A stretch of DNA of 5,172 bases from assembly GCA_937982515.1 (NCBI GenBank), contig CALJMB010000337.1, positions 1 to 5,172 of the forward strand. The letters are read 5' to 3'. Both the position numbers and the translations under genes were made by a program. Below the pieces are notes generated by a model, which searched no databases, was not told the DNA's origin, and worked only from the letters and a program-made list of their open reading frames with translations. This document shows, piece after piece, positions 1-5,172 of this stretch. This DNA is from an uncultured Balneolaceae bacterium (GTDB taxonomy: Bacteria > Bacteroidota > Rhodothermia > Balneolales > Balneolaceae). Position 1 is the stretch's first letter. Every line of letters begins with the position of its first letter.

Positions 1-114
1 GGAGAAGCCGATGAGTTGCATATAGAAGCAGCTTCTAATGGCGTTGTTTATGCTTCTTTCACTGTAAACAACCAGCTCAGAGTGTTTAAATACGATTCTC
101 CTGATAATAATTAA
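1..114 (+). CDS. C-terminal end of an unrecognised protein (partial)
   Basis: An open frame runs in from the left edge in frame 1 and stops at TAA 112-114, giving 37 residues that begin GEADELHIEAAS and end KYDSPDNN. The piece alternates short hydrophobic and polar stretches (VVYASFTV, LRVFKY), as expected for the last beta strands of a beta-rich domain such as a propeller or jelly roll, followed by a polar tail. That is too little to name a family. It lies on the same strand as everything downstream and about 200 bases before the phosphoesterase, with a hairpin between them, so it is probably the end of the previous transcription unit. The reading frame is well supported because it is continuous and ends just before a non-coding stretch; the function is unknown. 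Confidence 0.6.
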   Translation, partial: GEADELHIEAASNGVVYASFTVNNQLRVFKYDSPDNN

Positions 115-135
115 CGGTGAATCTCACCTCTGTTA

Positions 136-168
136 TGTGTGTATGGCATCTCAATTGCCATACACACA
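136..168 (+). terminator. Strong hairpin after the first gene, terminator-like
   Basis: TGTGTGTATGGCA (136-148) and TGCCATACACACA (156-168) are perfect reverse complements, forming a 13-bp stem with a 7-base loop, 21 bases past the stop codon at 114. The 3' flank is AATTATTAAT rather than a clean U run, so it fits an imperfect intrinsic terminator or an mRNA 3'-end stabiliser. A further AT-rich inverted pair, TAATAATT (105-112) with AATTATTA (168-175), could extend the fold around it. No U tract follows on the opposite strand either. The stem is certain; its role is inferred from position. Confidence 0.5.
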
Positions 169-317
169 ATTATTAATCTGCCGGGCGTTTTTAAAAACTA
201 CGTTTCCCGCACCCCTTTTACTTCAGGTTGTATTCAAAAACTACTCGATCCAAAAGGTGATCATTTTCAACTGAAGCCTGCCGTTCCCCCATTCTACTCA
301 ACTACCAGGATGCCCTC

Positions 318-1838
318 ATGAAAAATTTTTTCCTTATCCTTTTTCTGTGCTTTACATACTCATCTGTAACCGTTGCTGCACCGCTTGATTCAATCTTAAC
401 TATAAAAGGAGTGGTCTATGTCGATGATAACAAAAATGGAAGGTTCGATCCCGGTGAAAAGAGGAAGAAGAACGTATTAATAACCAACGGACGCAAAGTT
501 GTTACAACGAATAAAAGAGGGGAGTACGAAATAAATATTAAAAAAGGGCAGATAGTATCAGTAATACTGCCTGATAGCTATACCTATAACGAGAGCGACA
601 AATGGTGGTTCAACAGCAAGTTGCTGCAGGTCAACGGGCTTAATCAGGATAAAGTTGAAAACATCAATTTTGGACTCGTTAAAGAAAAGGCAAAGAAAAA
701 AATAAAGGTACTGGCCGTTGGTGATATACAGGTTGGTAACAGGGAAGAGGTTAATTTCGCCGGAAGAACGATCATGTCGGAATTGGCCCTTCGAAATGAT
801 TACGATTTCAGCATATTTTTAGGCGACTTAGTTAATGATAAACCCGCTCTTTTTAAGTCTGTGCAGAAGATGATGGGTGGTTTACAAAAACCGGTATGGG
901 CCGTTTATGGTAATCATGATCGAAATTTTGAAGGAGAACACGAAGAACAAATTGATTCATATCAAAAAATATTTGGGCCTGCCACATACGCATTTTTTAA
1001 AAATGGAATTTTGTTTGTTGCTTTAAATAGTATTTATCCTGTCGGCAAGTTTGGTTATGAAGGTATTTATGACAAGAGTGAACTGGAGTTCTTGTCAGGT
1101 ATCCTTTCTCATATCTCTACAAACCAGCTCATTGTAATTAATCAGCATATTCCTTTAGCCTGGATGAAAAATAAGGATGATATATTGAGGATTTTAGAGG
1201 GACAGGCAAATGTGCTTTTTTTGTCAGCGCATAGCCATACTGTTTTCCAAAGTTTTATTGAAAGAGCTGCAAGTACAAAAATTCATGAGCTTAATGTTGG
1301 TGCCGCTTCCGGCCATTGGTGGACAGGACAAAGAGACTGGCAGGGAAATCCGCTGGCGTTAATGCAGGATGGTACACCAAGAGGTTATTTCGAAATTGAA
1401 TTCAAAAATAACAGATACCAAATTAAATATAAAGGTGTTGGTCTTTCCGAAGAAAATCAGATGAGTATTTGGATCGGTGAAGATGGTGAGCATATAAAGC
1501 GGGCTGGTGATTCGGACAATAGACAGATTATTGTCAATATTTTTGCGGGATCAGAGAAAACTGAGGTAAACATGAAGATAGATGATGGTAAATGGATGCC
1601 ATTGAATAAAAAAAACATCCCGGACCCGTTTATAAGCAGAATAAAATCTTTGCAAAAAGAGGGCCTGTATCCTAATAAAGGAAGCAGACGATCGCCATAT
1701 TTAAACAGATCGTCCCGCCATACCTGGCTAGGCACTATTCCTGAAACCATAAAGCCCGGACTTCACAAAATAGAAGTGGCCGCTAAAGACAACCTTGGTT
1801 TAAATGCTAGTAAAATTACCTGGTTTTGGGTAGAATAG
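318..1838 (+). CDS. Secreted calcineurin-like metallophosphoesterase, three-domain type
   Basis: A 506-residue exported phosphoesterase. Residues 1-21 form a Sec signal peptide (lysine at 2, hydrophobic core, VAA before Pro22). Residues about 28-120 form a beta-rich N-terminal domain with an acidic loop DDNKNGRFDPGE (36-47) that resembles calcium-binding SdrD-B-type repeats and matches the MetallophosN type. The catalytic domain (about 128-335) shows the metal-site series: GDIQ (135-138), GDLVND (169-174), GNHD (198-201), NQH (275-277) and AHSH (304-307). Residues about 330-506, starting SGHWWTG, match the MetallophosC type. The family uses a two-metal centre to hydrolyse phosphate esters; the substrate cannot be read from sequence. 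The start is supported by the signal peptide and by AGGA at 307-310, seven bases upstream. The gene is AT-rich and codes lysine mostly as AAA. It stands alone, 353 bases before the fucosidase. The family call is firm, the substrate unknown. Confidence 0.93.
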   Translation: MKNFFLILFLCFTYSSVTVAAPLDSILTIKGVVYVDDNKNGRFDPGEKRKKNVLITNGRKVVTTNKRGEYEINIKKGQIVSVILPDSYTYNESDKWWFNSKLLQVNGLNQDKVENINFGLVKEKAKKKIKVLAVGDIQVGNREEVNFAGRTIMSELALRNDYDFSIFLGDLVNDKPALFKSVQKMMGGLQKPVWAVYGNHDRNFEGEHEEQIDSYQKIFGPATYAFFKNGILFVALNSIYPVGKFGYEGIYDKSELEFLSGILSHISTNQLIVINQHIPLAWMKNKDDILRILEGQANVLFLSAHSHTVFQSFIERAASTKIHELNVGAASGHWWTGQRDWQGNPLALMQDGTPRGYFEIEFKNNRYQIKYKGVGLSEENQMSIWIGEDGEHIKRAGDSDNRQIIVNIFAGSEKTEVNMKIDDGKWMPLNKKNIPDPFISRIKSLQKEGLYPNKGSRRSPYLNRSSRHTWLGTIPETIKPGLHKIEVAAKDNLGLNASKITWFWVE

Positions 1839-1897
1839 TTAAACAACCAGAAAAATATATGTAAGGGGTTGGTAGACGCCGGTAGAATATACAACCA
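1829..1897 (+). repeat. Imperfect repeat of the phosphoesterase 3' end
   Basis: Copy 1 (1829-1849) spans the stop codon: GGTAGAATA (1829-1837), five bases GTTAA, then ACAACCA (1843-1849, with the last A of the spacer counted in the match). Copy 2 (1881-1897) has GGTAGAATA (1881-1889), one base T, then ACAACCA (1891-1897). The copies are 52 bases apart at their left ends and share 16 bases in the same order, with the middle shortened in copy 2. A shorter partial copy, GGTAGA, also lies at 1871-1876. The matches are direct reading; whether they arose by duplication is inference. Confidence 0.55.
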
Positions 1898-1941
1898 CCC
1901 GGCAGTTGTTTGAACCAAATCATTAAATACGCAATCAGGTC

Positions 1942-1970
1942 TTGACAATGGAGCTGTAATCGGCTATTTG
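1942..1970 (+). promoter_or_regulatory. Candidate promoter for the fucosidase gene
   Basis: TTGACA at 1942-1947 is followed after exactly 17 bases by TATTTG at 1965-1970. The first hexamer matches the sigma70 -35 consensus fully. The second keeps TAT of the -10 box and also contains TTTG, the core of the Bacteroidota -7 element (TAnnTTTG), whose partner is a TTG near -33. Neither -10 nor -7 consensus is complete, so this is a candidate only. It would give a start near 1977 and a leader of about 210 bases before the ATG at 2192. Confidence 0.3.
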
Positions 1971-1977
1971 TACCGAT
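1959..1977. promoter_or_regulatory. Operator-like palindrome over the candidate -10/-7 box
   Basis: ATCGG (1959-1963) and CCGAT (1973-1977) are perfect arms around nine bases that contain the candidate TATTTG box. A protein bound here would cover the promoter, the usual geometry for repression. A second, outer pair TCAGGT (1935-1940) with ACCTGA (1978-1983) encloses the same region and its right arm abuts the inner palindrome, so an RNA hairpin is the alternative reading. No regulator gene is present to link it to. Confidence 0.3.
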
Positions 1978-2020
1978 ACCTGAAGGCTTTATTATTATCC
2001 GGTTTCTCTCGGTGAGTTAA

Positions 2021-2102
2021 CATACATTACTGACGTTGGTTATTATCCTGGGTAAGATCTTATTCCATAAAACTGACCATAGTGGCAAGTAAGTAATGTG
2101 TG
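2021..2102 (+). promoter_or_regulatory. Long-range stem in the presumed fucosidase leader
   Basis: CATACATTACT (2021-2031) pairs with AGTAATGTGTG (2092-2102) over 11 positions, one of them a G-U pair, closing a 60-base loop. With a one-base bulge (G2103) the stem can grow through TTAA (2017-2020) with TTGA (2104-2107), using one more G-U pair. Inside the loop TGGTTA (2037-2042) can pair with TGACCA (2074-2079), again with one wobble. Use of G-U pairs suggests an RNA rather than a DNA site. It matches no riboswitch class that I recognise. Confidence 0.3.
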
Positions 2103-2191
2103 GTTGAGTACATTTATTCCTAAACTCTCGGGCAAAATGTCGTGGTGTCATTGAGTGAAGAAACTTTTTAATCAATAAGGTGTAATTTTAA

Positions 2192-4273
2192 ATGGGAAAA
2201 TTCCTTCTTGCGGTTGTTTTACTCTTATCCTTCCAGTTAATCTCCTTCGCTCAATCTCCATCCGCTTATGGTCCTGTTCCCTCTGAGGGGCAGCTTGCCT
2301 GGCAAGAGATGGAATTCTATGCTTTTGTACATTTCAACATGAATACATTCACGGATGAAGAGTGGGGATTTGGAGACGCCTCTCCGGAATTGTTTAATCC
2401 CACCGAATTGGATGCCCGGCAGTGGGTACGCTTAGCCAAAAAAGCGGGAATGCAAGGCATTATCATAACGGCCAAGCACCACGATGGGTTTAGCTTGTGG
2501 CCCTCCGACCACACCGAATATGATGTGGAAAACAGCCCATGGAAAAATGGACAGGGGGATGTGCTAAAAGAACTAAGGAAAGCATGTGATGAATATGGAT
2601 TGAAAATGGGCGTATATCTCTCCCCCTGGGATCGCAATCATCCTGACTATGGAAAGCCTGAATATTTGACTTATTTTCGAAATCAGTTGCGGGAGTTGTT
2701 GACCGGTTATGGAGAAATTTTCGAGGTGTGGTTCGATGGGGCTAATGGCGGAACGGGCTATTATGGAGGAGCCAGGGAAAATCGTCAGGTTGACAGAAAA
2801 ACCTATTATCAGTGGGAAGAAACCTTTCAGCTGGTTCACAAATTGCAGCCAAACGCCGTCATTTTCAGTGATGGCGGGCCTGATGTTCGCTGGGTGGGTA
2901 CAGAAGAAGGTTTTGCAAATAAAACCAATTGGAGCTTGCTGAACCGGGACGAAGTATGGCCGGGGTGGCCCCATTATGTACAGTTACGATCGGGTCACGA
3001 AGACGGATCACATTGGGTTCCCGCTGAAGTAAATACCTCAATCAGGCCTGGCTGGTATTATCATCCCTCAGAAGATCATAAGGTCAAAAGTCTGCCTCAG
3101 CTCCTGGATATTTATTATCAGTCTGTCGGCCGTAACGGAACGCTCTTGTTGAACCTTCCGGTGGATCCGAGAGGACTCGTTCATGAAGCCGATTCAGCAC
3201 GGCTGATGCAATTTGCTCATCAAATCAGAATGGATTTCGATAAAAATCTGGCAGCCGGACAGAGTGTAGTGGCCACTCACACCCGTCATAACAGCAACCA
3301 ATATGCTCCTGAAAATGTTATTGACGGCGATCCGGAAACATACTGGACCACTAATGACGATGTTATCGAAGCCTCTTTAACTATAAATTTTAAATCGCCG
3401 CAATATATTAACCGTTTTTTGGTACAAGAATATATCAGGCTGGGCCAGCGGGTAAGAGGGTTTACTGTAGAGGCGTTTACTAATGAAGGTTGGGTGAAGA
3501 TAGCCGAAGAGACCACCATCGGTTACAAGAGAATACTTCGCTTTCCGGATGTTAAAACGGATAAGGTCCGGTTTTCTGTCACTGATTCCAAAGCGTGTCC
3601 CGTTATTTCCAATATAGAACTCTATAGAGCGCCTAAGATACTCAGTGAACCTGAACTTTGGAGAACCAAAGATGATTCGGTTCACATTGTGGCCGCCGAC
3701 CCAGATGTGGCTATATATTATACTGCGGATGGATCCATCCCTGAAACGGATTCCAAGCGGTATAATCATCCCTTCCATTGGCCCCGGAAAGGAACAGTTC
3801 GCGCCATAGTAGTCGATGAATATAGCAGGGAGAGTAGTCCTGTAGCCTTAAAGGAATTTGATATCGGCAAATCCCGATGGACACTGGTGAGCCCAAAGGC
3901 TCCCTCCGAAGAAACAACAGCTATCTGGGATGGAAGAGCTTCTACATCATGGGGATTTGAGACCGATCAGCTACCCGGCAATTGGATTATCGATTTGGGA
4001 GAAACATATATGATAAATGGATTAAGCTATCTTCCGGATCAGAGCCGGTGGGCGACGGGAATTGCCGAACGGTATACGATTCATGTCAGCACAGACAATA
4101 AGAAATGGCAATTGGCAGCTCAGGGCGAATTTTCTAACATTCGCAATAACCCCATTTCCCAAAAAGTTGGTTTCTCCGCAATTGAGGGGCGCTATGTTAA
4201 ATTTGCAGTAACACGGGTTTTGGATGATACCCGGCAAGTGCGGATTGCTGAACTGGAGATCCACACGGAATAG
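2192..4273 (+). CDS. Secreted alpha-L-fucosidase, GH29 (subfamily-B-like), with two F5/8 type C domains
   Basis: A 693-residue exported enzyme predicted to release alpha-L-fucose from glycans by a retaining mechanism. Residues 1-20 are a signal peptide ending SFA before Gln21. The GH29 barrel (about 25-350) shows FVHFNMNTF (45-53), AKHHDGF (94-100), LWPS (102-105), LSPWDRNHP (143-151) and EVWFDGANG (178-186), in which Asp182 is the expected nucleophile. GPDVRWVGTE (229-238) follows; Glu238 is the likely acid/base by comparison with subfamily B enzymes, which favour alpha-1,3/1,4 linkages on branched glycans. A discoidin-like domain lies at about 356-478 (ENVIDGDPETYW), a chitobiase C-terminal-like domain at about 485-555 (IYYTADGSIPE), and a second discoidin-like domain at about 560-692 (IWDGRASTSWG). 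ATG 2192 is set by the signal peptide and AAGGTG at 2177-2182. Family is certain; subfamily and linkage are inferred. Confidence 0.96.
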   Translation: MGKFLLAVVLLLSFQLISFAQSPSAYGPVPSEGQLAWQEMEFYAFVHFNMNTFTDEEWGFGDASPELFNPTELDARQWVRLAKKAGMQGIIITAKHHDGFSLWPSDHTEYDVENSPWKNGQGDVLKELRKACDEYGLKMGVYLSPWDRNHPDYGKPEYLTYFRNQLRELLTGYGEIFEVWFDGANGGTGYYGGARENRQVDRKTYYQWEETFQLVHKLQPNAVIFSDGGPDVRWVGTEEGFANKTNWSLLNRDEVWPGWPHYVQLRSGHEDGSHWVPAEVNTSIRPGWYYHPSEDHKVKSLPQLLDIYYQSVGRNGTLLLNLPVDPRGLVHEADSARLMQFAHQIRMDFDKNLAAGQSVVATHTRHNSNQYAPENVIDGDPETYWTTNDDVIEASLTINFKSPQYINRFLVQEYIRLGQRVRGFTVEAFTNEGWVKIAEETTIGYKRILRFPDVKTDKVRFSVTDSKACPVISNIELYRAPKILSEPELWRTKDDSVHIVAADPDVAIYYTADGSIPETDSKRYNHPFHWPRKGTVRAIVVDEYSRESSPVALKEFDIGKSRWTLVSPKAPSEETTAIWDGRASTSWGFETDQLPGNWIIDLGETYMINGLSYLPDQSRWATGIAERYTIHVSTDNKKWQLAAQGEFSNIRNNPISQKVGFSAIEGRYVKFAVTRVLDDTRQVRIAELEIHTE

Positions 4274-4332
4274 AACGGGGGTTCGGGTTTTCTTAAATAA
4301 GGTGGCGGGGAGGATTGCTGAATCGGGAATAG
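4242..4332 (+). repeat. Imperfect repeat of the fucosidase 3' end
   Basis: GGATTGCTGAA at 4242-4252, in codons 684-687 of the fucosidase, recurs exactly at 4312-4322 in the spacer, 70 bases on. Each copy is followed by a related stop-proximal sequence: CGGAATAG (4266-4273, containing the stop) and CGGGAATAG (4324-4332). The two halves are 13 bases apart in copy 1 but one base (T) apart in copy 2. The 70-base offset is not a multiple of three, so copy 2 is not an in-frame extension. The sequence match is direct; duplication with internal deletion is inferred. Confidence 0.55.
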
Positions 4333-4449
4333 TATCGCGACCAACTGCTATTTTTAGTGAAAGAAACAAGATAAACATCCTAAAATTTTAAAATGATAGC
4401 CAGAACAGATATAGATATACATTGCGAATAGACAAATTCTTGATTAAGC

Positions 4450-4463
4450 TTGAAAACATTCAA
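4450..4463. promoter_or_regulatory. Small palindrome upstream of the DUF1080 gene
   Basis: TTGAA (4450-4454) and TTCAA (4459-4463) form a 14-base operator-like palindrome with a 4-base centre, 26 bases before the ATG at 4490. A direct pair CTTGA (4439-4443, 4449-4453) overlaps its left arm with a ten-base period. No clear -7 or -10 box was found beside it. Such short AT-rich palindromes arise easily by chance. Confidence 0.2.
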
Positions 4464-4476
4464 ATCCTAAATCATA

Positions 4477-4487
4477 TTAACATACAT
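4477..4487 (+). repeat. 11-base motif shared with the fucosidase leader
   Basis: TTAACATACAT ends two bases before the ATG at 4490, and the identical 11 bases occur at 2017-2027 in the spacer ahead of the fucosidase. The flanks are otherwise unlike. At 4477-4487 it sits where a ribosome site would be, with no Shine-Dalgarno sequence visible, as is common in Bacteroidota. A shared regulatory word is possible, chance in AT-rich DNA is the alternative. Confidence 0.3.
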
Positions 4488-4489
4488 AG

Positions 4490-5172
4490 ATGAAGACATC
4501 AGTTCTAAATTCTGGTTTAACCCTGCTGTGCCTCTTGCTTTTGATTGGTGCAGGTTGTAAATCAACAGAAAGCCAGGACAAAGCGGAAGAAGGGGAGTGG
4601 ATCAGCCTGTTTAACGGAAAAGATCTGGACGATTGGCAGATTAAATTCACCGGCTATGAGTTGGGTTATAACCTGAACAACACCTTTCGGGTGGAGGACG
4701 GGCTGTTAACGGTTTCCTATGATGAATGGGATGAGTGGGGCGGTGAATTTGGCCATATTTTTTATAAGGAACCGTTTTCTCGTTATATCCTGCGCGTGGA
4801 ATACCGGTTCATCGGGGAGCAGGTTCCGGGCGGGCCGGGCTGGGCCTATAGAAACAACGGCGTGATGCTCCACAGCCAGCCGGCGGAAACCATGTCCAGA
4901 GATCAGGAGTTTCCGGCATCGATCGAAACGCAGTTGCTCGGGGGAAACGGCACAGATGAACGCACTACAGCTAATGTCTGCACACCTGGCACCAATATTG
5001 TCATGGATGGAGAGCTGATTACCGTGCACTGTATCAATTCCGTTTCAAAGACTTATCATGGCGATCAGTGGGTGACACTGGAAATTGAAGTGCAGGGCAG
5101 CGAAATAGTGCGCCATATAATAGACGGAGAGGTAGTGTTCGAATACACTGATCCACAGCTTGACGAGCGGGA
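4490..5172 (+). CDS. DUF1080 / 3-keto-disaccharide hydrolase family lipoprotein (partial, 3' end missing)
   Basis: The frame is open from ATG 4490 to the window edge, giving 227 residues and no stop. Residues 1-22 are a lipoprotein signal with a leucine-rich core ending IGAGC; Cys23 would be the lipidated residue, although Gly at -3 is weaker than the usual Leu. A polar linker (24-35) leads to the DUF1080 domain: WISLFNGKDLDDW (37-49), FRVEDGLLTV (66-75), RNNGVMLHSQ (121-130), FPASIETQLLGG (141-152) and NVCTPGTNI (162-170), all typical of the family. Characterised relatives act on 3-keto glycosides or disaccharides and have a concanavalin-like beta fold. Most of the expected domain is present; family members are commonly only some tens of residues longer. 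The gene lies 216 bases after the fucosidase and is clearly richer in GC. Family call is strong, substrate unknown. Confidence 0.92.
   Translation, partial: MKTSVLNSGLTLLCLLLLIGAGCKSTESQDKAEEGEWISLFNGKDLDDWQIKFTGYELGYNLNNTFRVEDGLLTVSYDEWDEWGGEFGHIFYKEPFSRYILRVEYRFIGEQVPGGPGWAYRNNGVMLHSQPAETMSRDQEFPASIETQLLGGNGTDERTTANVCTPGTNIVMDGELITVHCINSVSKTYHGDQWVTLEIEVQGSEIVRHIIDGEVVFEYTDPQLDER

Larger units (their letters stand above)
1839..2191 (+). other. 353-base gene-free spacer upstream of the fucosidase, rich in inverted repeats
   Basis: No convincing coding frame lies here on either strand. From left to right it holds interleaved complementary pairs (AAACAAC 1841-1847 with GTTGTTT 1905-1911; GGTTG 1867-1871 with CAACC 1892-1896; GCCGG 1878-1882 with CCGGC 1899-1903), which could form a pseudoknot-like 3' structure for the phosphoesterase mRNA. 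A TTGACA promoter-like site and palindrome follow (1935-1983), then TTATTATCC repeated at 1992-2000 and 2040-2048, a long-range stem (2021-2102), and a small pair ACATTT (2110-2115) with AAATGT (2135-2140). AAGGTG at 2177-2182 is a plausible ribosome site for the fucosidase. If transcription starts near 1977, the leader is about 210 bases, long enough for RNA control. Confidence 0.5.

Noticed and set aside
187..198. Perfect 12-base palindrome GTTTTTAAAAAC, with CGGG (182-185) and CCCG (206-209) around it
   Set aside because: Low-complexity A/T core, poor stacking with the outer arms, and no consistent position relative to a promoter. Not enough for an operator or terminator call.
199..206. 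TACGTTTC as a Bacteroidota -7 promoter element for the phosphoesterase
   Set aside because: One base off the TAnnTTTG consensus, but no TTG is found at the required distance upstream (about 177-180 reads TCTG). Too weak to annotate.
139..321. A 60-codon open frame starting with GTG and overlapping the phosphoesterase start at ATGA
   Set aside because: It begins inside the hairpin stem, has no ribosome site, and its translation resembles no family and has no export or domain pattern. Most likely a chance frame in a short spacer.
342..350. Lipoprotein signal around Cys11 of the phosphoesterase
   Set aside because: The residue before the cysteine is Leu, not Gly/Ala/Ser, and it sits within the hydrophobic core; the VAA site before Pro22 fits a normal signal peptidase I cut.
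2573..2974. A 133-codon minus-strand frame inside the fucosidase gene
   Set aside because: It lies wholly opposite the conserved GH29 barrel, and its protein shows no family pattern. It is a mirror of the coding constraint on the other strand.
4273..4290. GAAC/GTTC hairpin followed by GGGTTTT as an intrinsic terminator for the fucosidase
   Set aside because: A 4-bp stem is too short and the T run is only four bases; a terminator is not supported.
4277..4310. Possible G-quadruplex from G runs after the fucosidase stop
   Set aside because: Only three runs of three or more G are present and one loop is long, so the standard four-run pattern is not met.
4706..5029. A 107-codon minus-strand frame inside the DUF1080 gene
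   Set aside because: The plus strand here carries a clear DUF1080 domain; the minus frame is a by-product of the higher GC content.
1..5172. CRISPR arrays, tRNA or rRNA genes, insertion sequences, toxin-antitoxin or defence genes
   Set aside because: No regular spacer-repeat pattern, no cloverleaf-like or rRNA-like stretch, no transposase motif with terminal repeats and no defence-type protein was found on either strand.

Overview
This window looks like a piece of accessory carbohydrate-use DNA from a member of the Bacteroidota. The evidence is the set of exported families (a three-domain calcineurin-like phosphoesterase, a Bacteroidetes-style GH29 fucosidase with carbohydrate-binding domains, and a DUF1080 lipoprotein), AT-rich spacers, weak or absent Shine-Dalgarno sequences, and no RNA genes or core housekeeping genes. 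The phylum is an inference from family content; no marker gene is present.

Layout, all on the + strand. Positions 1-114 are the last 37 codons of an unrecognised gene. A 13-bp hairpin follows at 136-168. Positions 318-1838 encode a secreted metallophosphoesterase. A 353-base spacer (1839-2191) has no gene but holds several inverted repeats, a candidate promoter and an operator-like palindrome. Positions 2192-4273 encode a secreted 693-residue alpha-L-fucosidase (GH29, subfamily-B-like) with two discoidin-like domains around a chitobiase-C-like domain. A 216-base spacer (4274-4489) follows. From 4490 to the window edge runs a lipoprotein of the DUF1080/3-keto-disaccharide hydrolase family, cut off by the window after 227 residues.

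How the genes may work together: all three main products carry export signals, so they probably act in the periplasm or at the cell surface. The fucosidase would remove alpha-L-fucose from a branched glycan, the DUF1080 protein would act on an oxidised (3-keto) disaccharide or glycoside, and the phosphoesterase would cleave a phosphate ester whose identity the sequence does not show. The gaps between genes are large, so a single tight operon is not evident. No SusC/SusD pair, sulfatase, sugar oxidoreductase or regulator lies in the window.

The oddest signal is non-coding. The 3' end of both complete genes is partly repeated a short way past the stop codon (1829-1849 again at 1881-1897; 4242-4273 again at 4312-4332), and each second copy is shortened internally to a single base between two conserved halves. 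No new defence or mobile system is visible.
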